NCBI RefSeq assembly: GCF_015500095.1
Contig: NZ_CP062983.1
Coordinates: forward strand, 2,914,001-2,978,000
Direction: 5' to 3'
Source: Phototrophicus methaneseepsis
GTDB lineage: Bacteria; Chloroflexota; Anaerolineae; Aggregatilineales; Phototrophicaceae
DNA: 64,000 nucleotides
Shown here: in pieces, positions 43,787 to 50,862 of the stretch
Layout of the letters: each line of letters begins with the position of its first letter
Position numbering within the stretch: position 1 is the first letter of the stretch
The notes under the pieces: model-generated
Database searches by the model: none
What the model was told of the DNA's origin: nothing
The model's input: the letters and a program-made list of their open reading frames with translations, nothing else
Translations under genes and position numbers: made by a program

Positions 43787-45001
43787 CTAGTTACCAGTAT
43801 CTTCTGCTGTTGTTTCTGTATTATTCAGGCTGATGCGCGTGCCTACTTCCAACTGACGGATACTGCGAATAGCCGGTTCGATGCTATATGGCAGGCGATC
43901 TGGCAGTGAGATGCGGAAGCGATTCAAGATGTAGTCCAGCGTGACCGGGTCTGTTTCTGCAAGAGATGTGCTAGAAGCCGAACGCAGTGCGAATGTAATC
44001 GGGACACCAGCTTCGACATACCACGTCAGGACCACGGCATCCTGTGGCGATACCGCCAGAGCGATGATGTCAGGCCGTGGAATGGCTGTCGGTGGCAATG
44101 GAGTGCCTTCCAATTCGGTACGGCGTGCTTCTTCAGCAGCGGCTTCGCTATTATCATCTGGCACGGGGGTTGGTGTTGATGCGACAAAGAGACGCCCATC
44201 AGCGGGGAAGTCGCCAACGTTCACGACCAGCGCATTCTGAATCGTGCGTTGGGTTGCCAGACGCGGACGCGGATTTTCTGATGGCCGGACAAGGACCGGG
44301 ACCGTACCCAGATTCGGGATAATGCGTGTGTCAAAACGACCCTGAACGGATTCAGTAATTTCATAAGTGATATTACCATCTTCATCGACGGTGACGCCGA
44401 TAAAGCTAAATGCGTTTGGCTCTTGTGATTGGAAGCTTTCATCAACATTGACGAAGAGCAGTGAAACGATGACATCAACGCGGTCACCTGGTTGAATGGC
44501 ATAAGCCACACTCGTCAAGCGATCCATGGGCACGGCGACCATGACGCGATTCGACGGCAAAACGGCCGCTGCATCGGAACCAACAGCACCGCTATTCGCT
44601 AATTCGACAAGGTTCTCAACCACTTTACCTTGAATAATAATTTCTTCGCGCGCGATATCGGTACGTGCAATTTTGCCAATGACGTCTTCAACGCGGACGA
44701 ATGCGCTGAATGGAGCGAACTGCTCCGGCATCGTTACAACAGAAACCATATTTTCAGCGATTGGTAAGCCGCGAGGAATATCCTGAATCGCGATAACAAC
44801 TTCTGATACAACGATTGGCTCTTGAGTTGGTATTGGGGTTGCATCATCATCTGGATCACGAGTCGCAGGTTGAGCTACGTCTGTAGAATCTGTCGCTGTC
44901 GGTGTTTGCCCGCCTTCGTTCCCCAACAAAACCGCGGCTACTACCGCTACAGCGACAATGATTAAGGCGATAATCAGGAACAAACGAGTCCTTGAATTCA
45001 T
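43787..45001 (-). CDS. cpaB: Tad pilus assembly protein CpaB/RcpC
   Basis: From the start at 45001 (GGAGAG 4 bases upstream) the protein is 404 residues. A single N-terminal membrane helix (about 5-27) is followed by a Thr/Asp/Pro linker. A SAF domain comes next (about 55-125; VVSEVVIAIQDIPRGLPIAENMV and VIGKIARTDIAREEIII), then the RcpC/CpaB domain (about 140-230; RVMVAVPMDRLTSVAYAIQPGDRVDVIVSL). In Gram-negatives CpaB works with the CpaC secretin. No secretin gene is seen here. It is the first pilus gene and follows a good promoter. Confidence 0.92.
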   Translation of the reverse strand: MNSRTRLFLIIALIIVAVAVVAAVLLGNEGGQTPTATDSTDVAQPATRDPDDDATPIPTQEPIVVSEVVIAIQDIPRGLPIAENMVSVVTMPEQFAPFSAFVRVEDVIGKIARTDIAREEIIIQGKVVENLVELANSGAVGSDAAAVLPSNRVMVAVPMDRLTSVAYAIQPGDRVDVIVSLLFVNVDESFQSQEPNAFSFIGVTVDEDGNITYEITESVQGRFDTRIIPNLGTVPVLVRPSENPRPRLATQRTIQNALVVNVGDFPADGRLFVASTPTPVPDDNSEAAAEEARRTELEGTPLPPTAIPRPDIIALAVSPQDAVVLTWYVEAGVPITFALRSASSTSLAETDPVTLDYILNRFRISLPDRLPYSIEPAIRSIRQLEVGTRISLNNTETTAEDTGN

Positions 45002-45119
45002 ATTTCTCTCCGTATTGGAAATGATCGCCCCCACATGAGCGATGAGTCGCCAAAAGTACTTCAGTCAATAGTATATATTGAAGTTGACAATCCGATATTA
45101 AGGTTGTCTGTCATTTTTA

Positions 45120-45147
45120 AGTGTAATGCAATGCAAGTAATTGTCAA
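45120..45147 (-). promoter_or_regulatory. Sigma70-like promoter of the cpaB-led pilus operon
   Basis: On the minus strand a perfect TTGACA (45142-45147) is separated by 16 bases from TACACT (45120-45125). The start site lies about 110 bases before cpaB. The rest of this 290-base gap shows two small inverted repeats, at 45182-45200 and 45267-45280, the second of which may end the kinase transcript. Confidence 0.45.
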
Positions 45148-45288
45148 ACTGACCCTATCGTCCTAAATGTTGACGATTGACAACCAAAAATTAATGGTTT
45201 GTTACCTTTTGTGCCCTGAAAACGAGCCTGAGCTTGGGGACGATGAGGTTGTTTGCTGGTAGTAAAGGCCTGAGCAGGCCAGCTTTGA

Positions 45289-46383
45289 TTAGCTGACCTG
45301 AACAGTTTCACCTGCCGGAATTTCGATACGAACGACGGTGCCATCGACTTCAGAACTCTGGACGTGAATCACGCCCCCGACGAGTTCAATTGTGTTTTTA
45401 AGCATGTTCAGCGCCTGCACACGCGCATCGCTTGTTTGCTCTGCAAGGTCTTCATCGTCCAACACAGTCGCATCAAAGCCATTGCCGTTGTCCTCGATGC
45501 TGGCTTTGACCGTCTCCCCAGACATATCCAGGCGAATTTCAATACGACTAGGGGAGGCGTAATCACGAGCCATGCTGAGCGAATCCTGGATGCTGCGGAA
45601 GATGAGGACTTCTCTGTAGTTTTCCAGGCGGCGATCTTCGCTGAGGATCTGTACGCGGGTTTCGATGTCGTTTTTCTCTTGGTAGCTTTCGAGGTAGCGG
45701 CGTACTGTCGGAGCGACACCGAGGTCGTCAAGCATCATCGGGCGCAGATCAAAGATAAAGTCGCGCACCTTTTGGAACGTTTTGCTTGCATTGACCTTCA
45801 AGTTTTCAAGTTCTTCTGCTGCACGATCCGGGTTGCGATCAAAGAGACGTTGGCAAATTTCTGCCTGGAGGATGAAGTTCGTCAACGATTGGGCCGGACC
45901 ATCATGCATCTGGCGGGCCAGGCGTTGTCTTTCTTCTTCCTGTGCCCGAATCACGCCTACAACGTCGAAGCCACGTCCACCTTCTACCGAGCCGTTCGCA
46001 TCTGGCAGGACTTCGTAACCCTGTAAAATGCTCAGCACTTGCGAGAAGAGTGATTGATACTGCTCCAACAACTGATAGTTTGATTCGAACTTTTCTAGCT
46101 GGCCGCGCATTGTCGCCAGACGAAAACGAACGTCAAGCGCTTCATCATATTTATCACGGATATCTTCACGGGGGACTGTTGCCAGATTTTCTTTGATATT
46201 GCGCAGTTCGGTAGCGATACCGGTATAGCGGCTCTGTTCACGCTCGACCGAATTTTGCATACTTTCGATCTGGTCTTTGATTTCATTCAGGCGTCGGCGG
46301 GCGACATCCATCTCTTTAGAGATCAGAGCGATGATTTCAGACCGTGGGTCCTGTTCATCTCCATATGTATCGAAGTCTGACAT
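45289..46383 (-). CDS. DegS-like cytosolic sensor kinase with degenerate ATP-binding domain
   Basis: The 364-residue protein has no membrane helix. Residues 15-120 are coiled coil, similar to the DegS sensor region. The HisKA_3 H-box is intact (RQMHDGPAQSL, His160), followed by FIFDLRPMMLDDLG. The HATPase domain is altered. The N-box position reads QDSLSMARDYA (266-276), with Met271 where Asn is expected. The G2 region reads DARVQALNMLKN (319-330) without the usual glycines. Asp298 in EDNGNGF remains. The ATG at 46383 has GGAGG 10 bases upstream. It follows the response regulator gene directly and precedes the pilus operon. Confidence 0.88.
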   Translation of the reverse strand: MSDFDTYGDEQDPRSEIIALISKEMDVARRRLNEIKDQIESMQNSVEREQSRYTGIATELRNIKENLATVPREDIRDKYDEALDVRFRLATMRGQLEKFESNYQLLEQYQSLFSQVLSILQGYEVLPDANGSVEGGRGFDVVGVIRAQEEERQRLARQMHDGPAQSLTNFILQAEICQRLFDRNPDRAAEELENLKVNASKTFQKVRDFIFDLRPMMLDDLGVAPTVRRYLESYQEKNDIETRVQILSEDRRLENYREVLIFRSIQDSLSMARDYASPSRIEIRLDMSGETVKASIEDNGNGFDATVLDDEDLAEQTSDARVQALNMLKNTIELVGGVIHVQSSEVDGTVVRIEIPAGETVQVS

Positions 46384-46388
46384 GGTCA

Positions 46389-47078
46389 CTAGGCCTCCTG
46401 CTGATTATCGTTGACGCGCACCCAACCACGTCGTAGCGCCATGATCGCGGCCTGCGTACGGTCATTGACATTCAGCTTTTTCAAGATCGACGTCATATGA
46501 TTTTTAACGGTTTGCTGGCTAATGCCAAGTTTGCTGGCGATTTCTTTATTGATCAGCCCGCTTGTGACGTACTGTAGAATTTCCATTTCCCTTGGGCTAA
46601 GCGGGATGTAGTGCGCTTCAGCATCCGTTGTATAGCCAATATTATCTTCTAGTTGGGTGTTCAACCAATTAAGGTATTCGTTGTGGCTCATCTGTTTATC
46701 GCCGACAACGTAATATCCTTCAGCAACGGATCGAATAATACTGACGAGTGTATCCGCGTCTACATCTTTAGCACAATAAGCAGAAGCACCGGAGCGCATG
46801 GCATGCAGCGTCTGTTCTTCATCATGATGTGCCGTAAGAATGACAACGGATGTGTCATTATCACTTGCATTTAGTTTGCGGGCAATTTGCAGCCCATTAA
46901 CGTCAGGAAGGTTGATGTCCAAAAGGACGACATCCGGACTAAGTTCTTTGATTTTTTTCAAAGCTGTCAGGCCGTCTGCACAAATGCCGACGACTTCAAT
47001 ATCATCTTCATAACTGAGCGCCCCCATCAATCCTTCGCGAAAGAGGGGATGGTCATCAACTATAAATACATGGATCAT
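46389..47078 (-). CDS. NarL/LuxR-family response regulator
   Basis: From the start at 47078 the protein is 229 residues. A receiver domain (about 1-120; IHVFIVDDHPLFREGL, phospho-Asp in VVLLDINLP, HDEEQTLHAMRSGASAYCAKD) is joined to a C-terminal LuxR helix-turn-helix (LSPREMEILQYVTSGLINKEIASKLGISQQTVKNH). All receiver residues are present. It lies upstream of the DegS-like gene with 5 bases between, so the two form a two-component pair. The pilus operon downstream is the natural candidate target. The start with an extra 15 residues is less likely because MIHVFIVDD is the usual opening. Confidence 0.93.
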   Translation of the reverse strand: MIHVFIVDDHPLFREGLMGALSYEDDIEVVGICADGLTALKKIKELSPDVVLLDINLPDVNGLQIARKLNASDNDTSVVILTAHHDEEQTLHAMRSGASAYCAKDVDADTLVSIIRSVAEGYYVVGDKQMSHNEYLNWLNTQLEDNIGYTTDAEAHYIPLSPREMEILQYVTSGLINKEIASKLGISQQTVKNHMTSILKKLNVNDRTQAAIMALRRGWVRVNDNQQEA

Positions 47079-47442
47079 TGTTACGTTCACACCTTCCGTA
47101 GGATGACGGGGATGGTGGGTCACTTCATTACAATTTGCAGGGCGTACTATTTGGCGGTGTGGTGCCGGGTTTATCAGGCACCCGTCAGATAATCAGCATG
47201 TTCACACCAGTTCCCGATACGACGAATTAAGGAACGTCACTGTACGTTAGCAAGCTTACGTTACAGTATATCTTATCGTCTACCACGGATGGAGTATAGC
47301 ATGGATTAAAGTTCCGTTACAACGAGAATAGAGGATCATGTTGTCTCTGTATATATTTTTTATCATTGGTTGGTATAGGTCGTCGCTTTTTATGGCATTG
47401 TGTTTCTCGTTATAATGCAATCTCGTAGTCTAGGATTAGCCC
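47079..47442. other. Divergent intergenic region between the response regulator and pgeF
   Basis: No gene is seen in this stretch. On the minus side, TATACT (47265-47270) could be the -10 for the response regulator. Close by is a direct repeat TACGTTA-GCAAGCT-TACGTTA (47243-47263). On the plus side, TATAAT (47411-47416) lies about 30 bases before pgeF and is a likely -10, with no clear -35. Confidence 0.4.
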
Positions 47443-48222
47443 ATGCTCAGCGCAGTAAACGTAGATAACCTCAAATACTATCGTGAACCGGATTGGACAG
47501 GGATCAAACACGGCATCTTTACCCGTCATGGGGGCTATAGTGCAGCGCCCTGGGCGTCTCTAAACGTTGGTGGCACGGTTGGCGATGATGTTGATGCTGT
47601 CCGGGCGAACCATCGCCTTATGTATGAAGCACTGGACGTTGCAGGCGCACAGGCGTGTACGACCTGGCTTGTACACAGCGCGGATGTGGTCGTGGCATTG
47701 GGCCCTGTTGAAAATCGGCGATGGCTGGCAAAGGCTGATGGCATCATTACCAATCAACCGGATATACCGCTTGTCATGCGTTATGCGGATTGCACGCCAT
47801 TGTTGTTTTATGATCCGATTCAGCAGGTCATCGGCCTGGCACATGCGGGTTGGCGTGGTACGGTACAGGGCATGGCTTCTAATATGGTCCTGGCAATGCA
47901 GGATACGTATGGCTCTAAACCAGGGGATATACAGGCCATCATTGGGCCAGCGATCTCTTGTGAAGCCTTTCAAGTTGGGGAAGAAGTTGTAAAAGCTGTC
48001 GAAGATCATTTTGGGACGCTCGATGGCTTGATGCGACGTGACCCGGCAGATGGCACAGCATATGTTGATTTGTGGGCTGCCAATATGCTCGACTTGGAAC
48101 GTGCAGGTGTTGAAAATATTACGGTGGCTGGCCTGTGTACGTACCAGCGGACGGATGAGTTCTTCTCTCACCGCGCCGAAAAGGGGCGTACAGGTCGGTT
48201 CGGCGCAGTAATTAGTTTATGA
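47443..48222 (+). CDS. pgeF: Peptidoglycan editing factor PgeF (YfiH, laccase-domain)
   Basis: The 259-residue protein belongs to the multicopper-polyphenol-oxidoreductase-fold family, whose E. coli member corrects L-Ser for L-Ala in muropeptides. Family motifs are GIKHGIFTRHGGYS, WLVHSADVV, MRYADCTPLL and AHAGWRGTVQGM, with the Cys and His residues of the active centre, and AIGP-like IIGPAISCEAFQVG. Its stop overlaps the start of yggS by 4 bases (ATGA). The pgeF-yggS-yggT-yggU neighbourhood is widely conserved near cell-division loci. Confidence 0.95.
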   Translation: MLSAVNVDNLKYYREPDWTGIKHGIFTRHGGYSAAPWASLNVGGTVGDDVDAVRANHRLMYEALDVAGAQACTTWLVHSADVVVALGPVENRRWLAKADGIITNQPDIPLVMRYADCTPLLFYDPIQQVIGLAHAGWRGTVQGMASNMVLAMQDTYGSKPGDIQAIIGPAISCEAFQVGEEVVKAVEDHFGTLDGLMRRDPADGTAYVDLWAANMLDLERAGVENITVAGLCTYQRTDEFFSHRAEKGRTGRFGAVISL

Positions 48223-48968
48223 AGGCGAATATGGTACAGAATTCAACGATTGCAGAGAATATCGACCACGTGCGAGAGACAATTGCTACGGCCTGCGCAC
48301 GCGCGGGGCGTTCAGAAGATGATGTGCGACTGGTTGCTGTCAGTAAGAAAAAGCCTGTATCGGATGTGTTGGCCGCTGTAGCCGCAGGGGTATATGACTT
48401 TGGGGAAAACCGCGTTGAAGAAGCCTTGACGAAAATCCCCCAGGTTGAGCAGCAGGTGGAACGCATGCCTACATGGCATATGATCGGCCATATTCAGAGC
48501 CGTAAAGCACGGGATGTGGTTTCGCTATTCACACATGTTCATTCGCTGGATTCTCTGAAGCTTGCCAAGAGGCTTTCAGGCTTGGCTGAGCAAGAGAATA
48601 AAACGCTCAATGTCTTGCTGGAGGTTAACATTTCTGGCGAAGCAGGAAAATATGGCTTTGAAGCGTTTGACTGGGATAAATCATCACAGGTACATGATGC
48701 CCTCTGGCAGGATATTCGCCAAGTGATGGCCTTGCCCGCTCTCAATATCATTGGCTTGATGACGATGGCCCCGTTTGTTGATGATGCTGAAGAAGCCCGC
48801 CCTGTTTTCGCCGGATTAGCTGGCTTACGGGATGCTCTGGCAGAATCCCTGGCCGTTTCCTTGCCACACCTCAGCATGGGGATGACAAATGATTATCCCG
48901 TTGCTATTGAAGAAGGGGCGACGATGGTACGTGTCGGCACAGCGATCTTTGGTGCGCGTACAGTATAG
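48219..48968 (+). CDS. YggS-family PLP homeostasis protein
   Basis: This is the PLP-binding alanine-racemase-fold protein that keeps vitamin B6 and amino-acid pools in balance. The 249-residue protein has RLVAVSKKKPVSDVL with the PLP lysine, YDFGENRVEEAL, WHMIGHIQSRKAR, VNISGEAGKYGF, GLMTMAPF and the ending SMGMTNDYPVAIEEGATMVRVGTAIFG. The start at 48219 overlaps the pgeF stop. The ATG at 48231 has AAGG 5 bases upstream and is an equal alternative. Confidence 0.94.
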   Translation: MKANMVQNSTIAENIDHVRETIATACARAGRSEDDVRLVAVSKKKPVSDVLAAVAAGVYDFGENRVEEALTKIPQVEQQVERMPTWHMIGHIQSRKARDVVSLFTHVHSLDSLKLAKRLSGLAEQENKTLNVLLEVNISGEAGKYGFEAFDWDKSSQVHDALWQDIRQVMALPALNIIGLMTMAPFVDDAEEARPVFAGLAGLRDALAESLAVSLPHLSMGMTNDYPVAIEEGATMVRVGTAIFGARTV

Positions 48969-49182
48969 AGCACGGCAAGTATTTCTTATATATTTTATAA
49001 ATTAGCGGGCATTTTTGCGGATGATCGCTTACAGATTGATAACAATTACCGTGTAAGCTTGTTCTATCTTGTAGGAAAAACACGGATTCAGAAGCCTGGG
49101 ACCCTCATATGGGTTATAGCCAATATAGGTTTATCTCAGTGTGTATAATGAGTTTGTGATGTAAAGGTATGGAGAAATCAAT

Positions 49183-49437
49183 ATGGGAATCGTTGTAGCC
49201 ATTATCGTATGGGCTTTGCAGATTTTTAGTTTCATCCTGATGGCGCGCGTTTTGATGACGTGGATTCCGAACCTGGATTATAGCAATCCGATTGTACGGT
49301 TTTTGCTGGATGTGACAGAGCCAGTCTTGCAGCCAATTCGTAATGCACTGCCATCGGCTAGCGGGATGGACTTCAGCCCGATTGTGGCCTTCCTGGGCAT
49401 TTGGGTGCTGCGCATGCTCTTGATTTCAGTGGTCTAA
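49183..49437 (+). CDS. YggT-family membrane protein
   Basis: The 84-residue protein has two membrane helices (about 2-22 and 62-84) joined by the family signature SNPIVRFLLDVTEPVLQPIR. GGAGAAATCA lies before the ATG. YggT proteins are linked to osmotic stress and cell division by gene neighbourhood. The 214 bases before it contain no gene; TATAAT at 49144-49149 may be its -10. A strong terminator follows. Confidence 0.92.
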   Translation: MGIVVAIIVWALQIFSFILMARVLMTWIPNLDYSNPIVRFLLDVTEPVLQPIRNALPSASGMDFSPIVAFLGIWVLRMLLISVV

Positions 49438-49522
49438 GTTGGTCTGCTTGTGCGGTCGCTGGGCATTCTCAAATAGATATGCTCTAGTAGTATGCGCCGC
49501 AGTAGGATGATAGGACACGATA

Positions 49523-49561
49523 AAAAGAGTGCTTTATCAGCCATCTGATAGGGCACTTTTT
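49523..49561 (+). terminator. Terminator after yggT
   Basis: AAAAAGAGTGC with TTATCAG pairs with CTGATA and GGCACTTTTTC around CCAT, a long stem with a T-run on both sides. Confidence 0.85.
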
Positions 49562-49707
49562 CATATTGTGATCAGGTCCATGTGCAAGCCAGCACAACCT
49601 GTTGTAAACTACATATATGACTCAAAACAATCATGTAAGGTCGTGTCGTTTTTACGTCATGATATGTGCAGTGTATGCTCTGGTGACCGATTTAAGGAAT
49701 ATCAACC

Positions 49708-50016
49708 ATGTCGGAACGAAAGTTTGAATTTACAGATGTACGGGGTGGGGCCGCTATTGGGGTACGTGTTGTTACACGTTCTGCCGCAACCGAGCTTGTT
49801 GGTCGCTCAGAAGATGGTGCGCTGAAGGTTCGCTTGCAATCTGCTCCGGCCGGTGCTCCGGCGGCTAATGATGAGCTGATTCAACTCATCGCAGATTTGC
49901 TAGGAGTTAGCGCCTCAGCTATCGAAATCGTTGCAGGTGCTGAAAAGCGCGATAAGCTACTGAGCATCGAAGGTCTTTCTACTGCTGACGTTGAGGCTCG
50001 CCTGCGCGTCGATTAA
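49708..50016 (+). CDS. DUF167/YggU-family protein
   Basis: The 102-residue protein matches the YggU family: GAAIGVRVVTRSAATELVG, LKVRLQSAPAGAPANDE-like core (written here as APAANDELIQLIADLLGVSASAIEIVAG, in pieces) and EKRDKLLSIEGL. AAGGA precedes the ATG. Members are small, of unknown role, and commonly next to yggT, as here. It is followed after 30 bases by a lipoprotein gene. Confidence 0.9.
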   Translation: MSERKFEFTDVRGGAAIGVRVVTRSAATELVGRSEDGALKVRLQSAPAGAPAANDELIQLIADLLGVSASAIEIVAGAEKRDKLLSIEGLSTADVEARLRVD

Positions 50017-50046
50017 CCATCTTTGTCCTGGTAAGTAAGGCACATC

Positions 50047-50862
50047 ATGCAAAAGCCAATATGTGTGTTGGTGTTTAGTTTGCTATTGGCCTGCCTGTGT
50101 GGTTGTGTTTCCACATTAACACCTACGCCTGTGCCGACTCAGCCACTTCGCATGGCGACATCGACACCGACGATGCTGCCTGCCACCCCAACGCCAACAC
50201 CTGAAGACCTTCCCTCTGCTTTTGAAATCAACGCGGCTGCTGCGACGCCAGTGCATAGTCTGGTGCCGTTACTTGCTGGCGATGCCTCTCTGGATGAGGT
50301 TTTTCTATCTCAGATGCAGTCTGACTTGGCTGAACGTACAACGATTCCCACTGAGCGCATCTTGCTAGGGCGCATTGTCCCTGATACATGGACGGACGCC
50401 GACTTGGGCTGTACATCATCAGTGGGTTCTGGTTCTTTTGAACGGGAGCGCACAGGTTACGTGGTCACCTGGCTTATTGGCGACAGCGTTTACACCTATC
50501 ATACCGAGCGTGAAGATCGTTATGTGCTGTGCCCAGGCTCAGAAATTGCCCAGGATGACTTGCTGCTGGCAGTTGATCTTATCGCGAATGACCTTTTGGG
50601 GCTGGCAAAGCGCCGTCTAGCACGTGAATTAGACTTGCCACAAGAACGGGTGCGCCTGGTAAATATCGTGCCCGTCACATGGCAGGATACCAGCCTCGGT
50701 TGCCCCCAACCGGATACCCATTATGCCTCGGCTGATCTACGTGGTTACCGCATTGAGGTCGCTGTTGGTAATGAAACCTACATCTATCACACAGATGATT
50801 CTCGCCTGATTGCTTGTAGCGCTGATCTAGAGCAACTCCCTCCCGGCCTCTTAAATCGGTAA
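50047..50862 (+). CDS. Lipoprotein with two copies of a W-x-D-x-x-LGC domain
   Basis: The 271-residue protein has lipobox LCGC (Cys20) and a Thr/Pro spacer to about residue 55. Two homologous units of about 90 residues follow. The first has TIPTERILLGRIVPDTWTDADLGC and the end YTYHTEREDRYVLC. The second has DLPQERVRLVNIVPVTWQDTSLGC and YIYHTDDSRLIAC. Each unit holds two Cys that could form a disulfide. The repeat is seen in other Chloroflexota lipoproteins, as far as I recall, without known function. Its 3' end overlaps the convergent NTPase gene by 12 bases. Confidence 0.8.
   Translation: MQKPICVLVFSLLLACLCGCVSTLTPTPVPTQPLRMATSTPTMLPATPTPTPEDLPSAFEINAAAATPVHSLVPLLAGDASLDEVFLSQMQSDLAERTTIPTERILLGRIVPDTWTDADLGCTSSVGSGSFERERTGYVVTWLIGDSVYTYHTEREDRYVLCPGSEIAQDDLLLAVDLIANDLLGLAKRRLARELDLPQERVRLVNIVPVTWQDTSLGCPQPDTHYASADLRGYRIEVAVGNETYIYHTDDSRLIACSADLEQLPPGLLNR

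Noticed and set aside
45150-45288. Possible c-di-GMP riboswitch before the pilus operon
   Set aside because: The small stem AACCA/TGGTT looked promising, but the conserved GEMM core is absent and the region lies upstream of the likely promoter.
47560-48171. 203-codon minus-strand frame opposite pgeF
   Set aside because: The plus-strand frame is a clear PgeF with all motifs; the antisense frame has no family resemblance.
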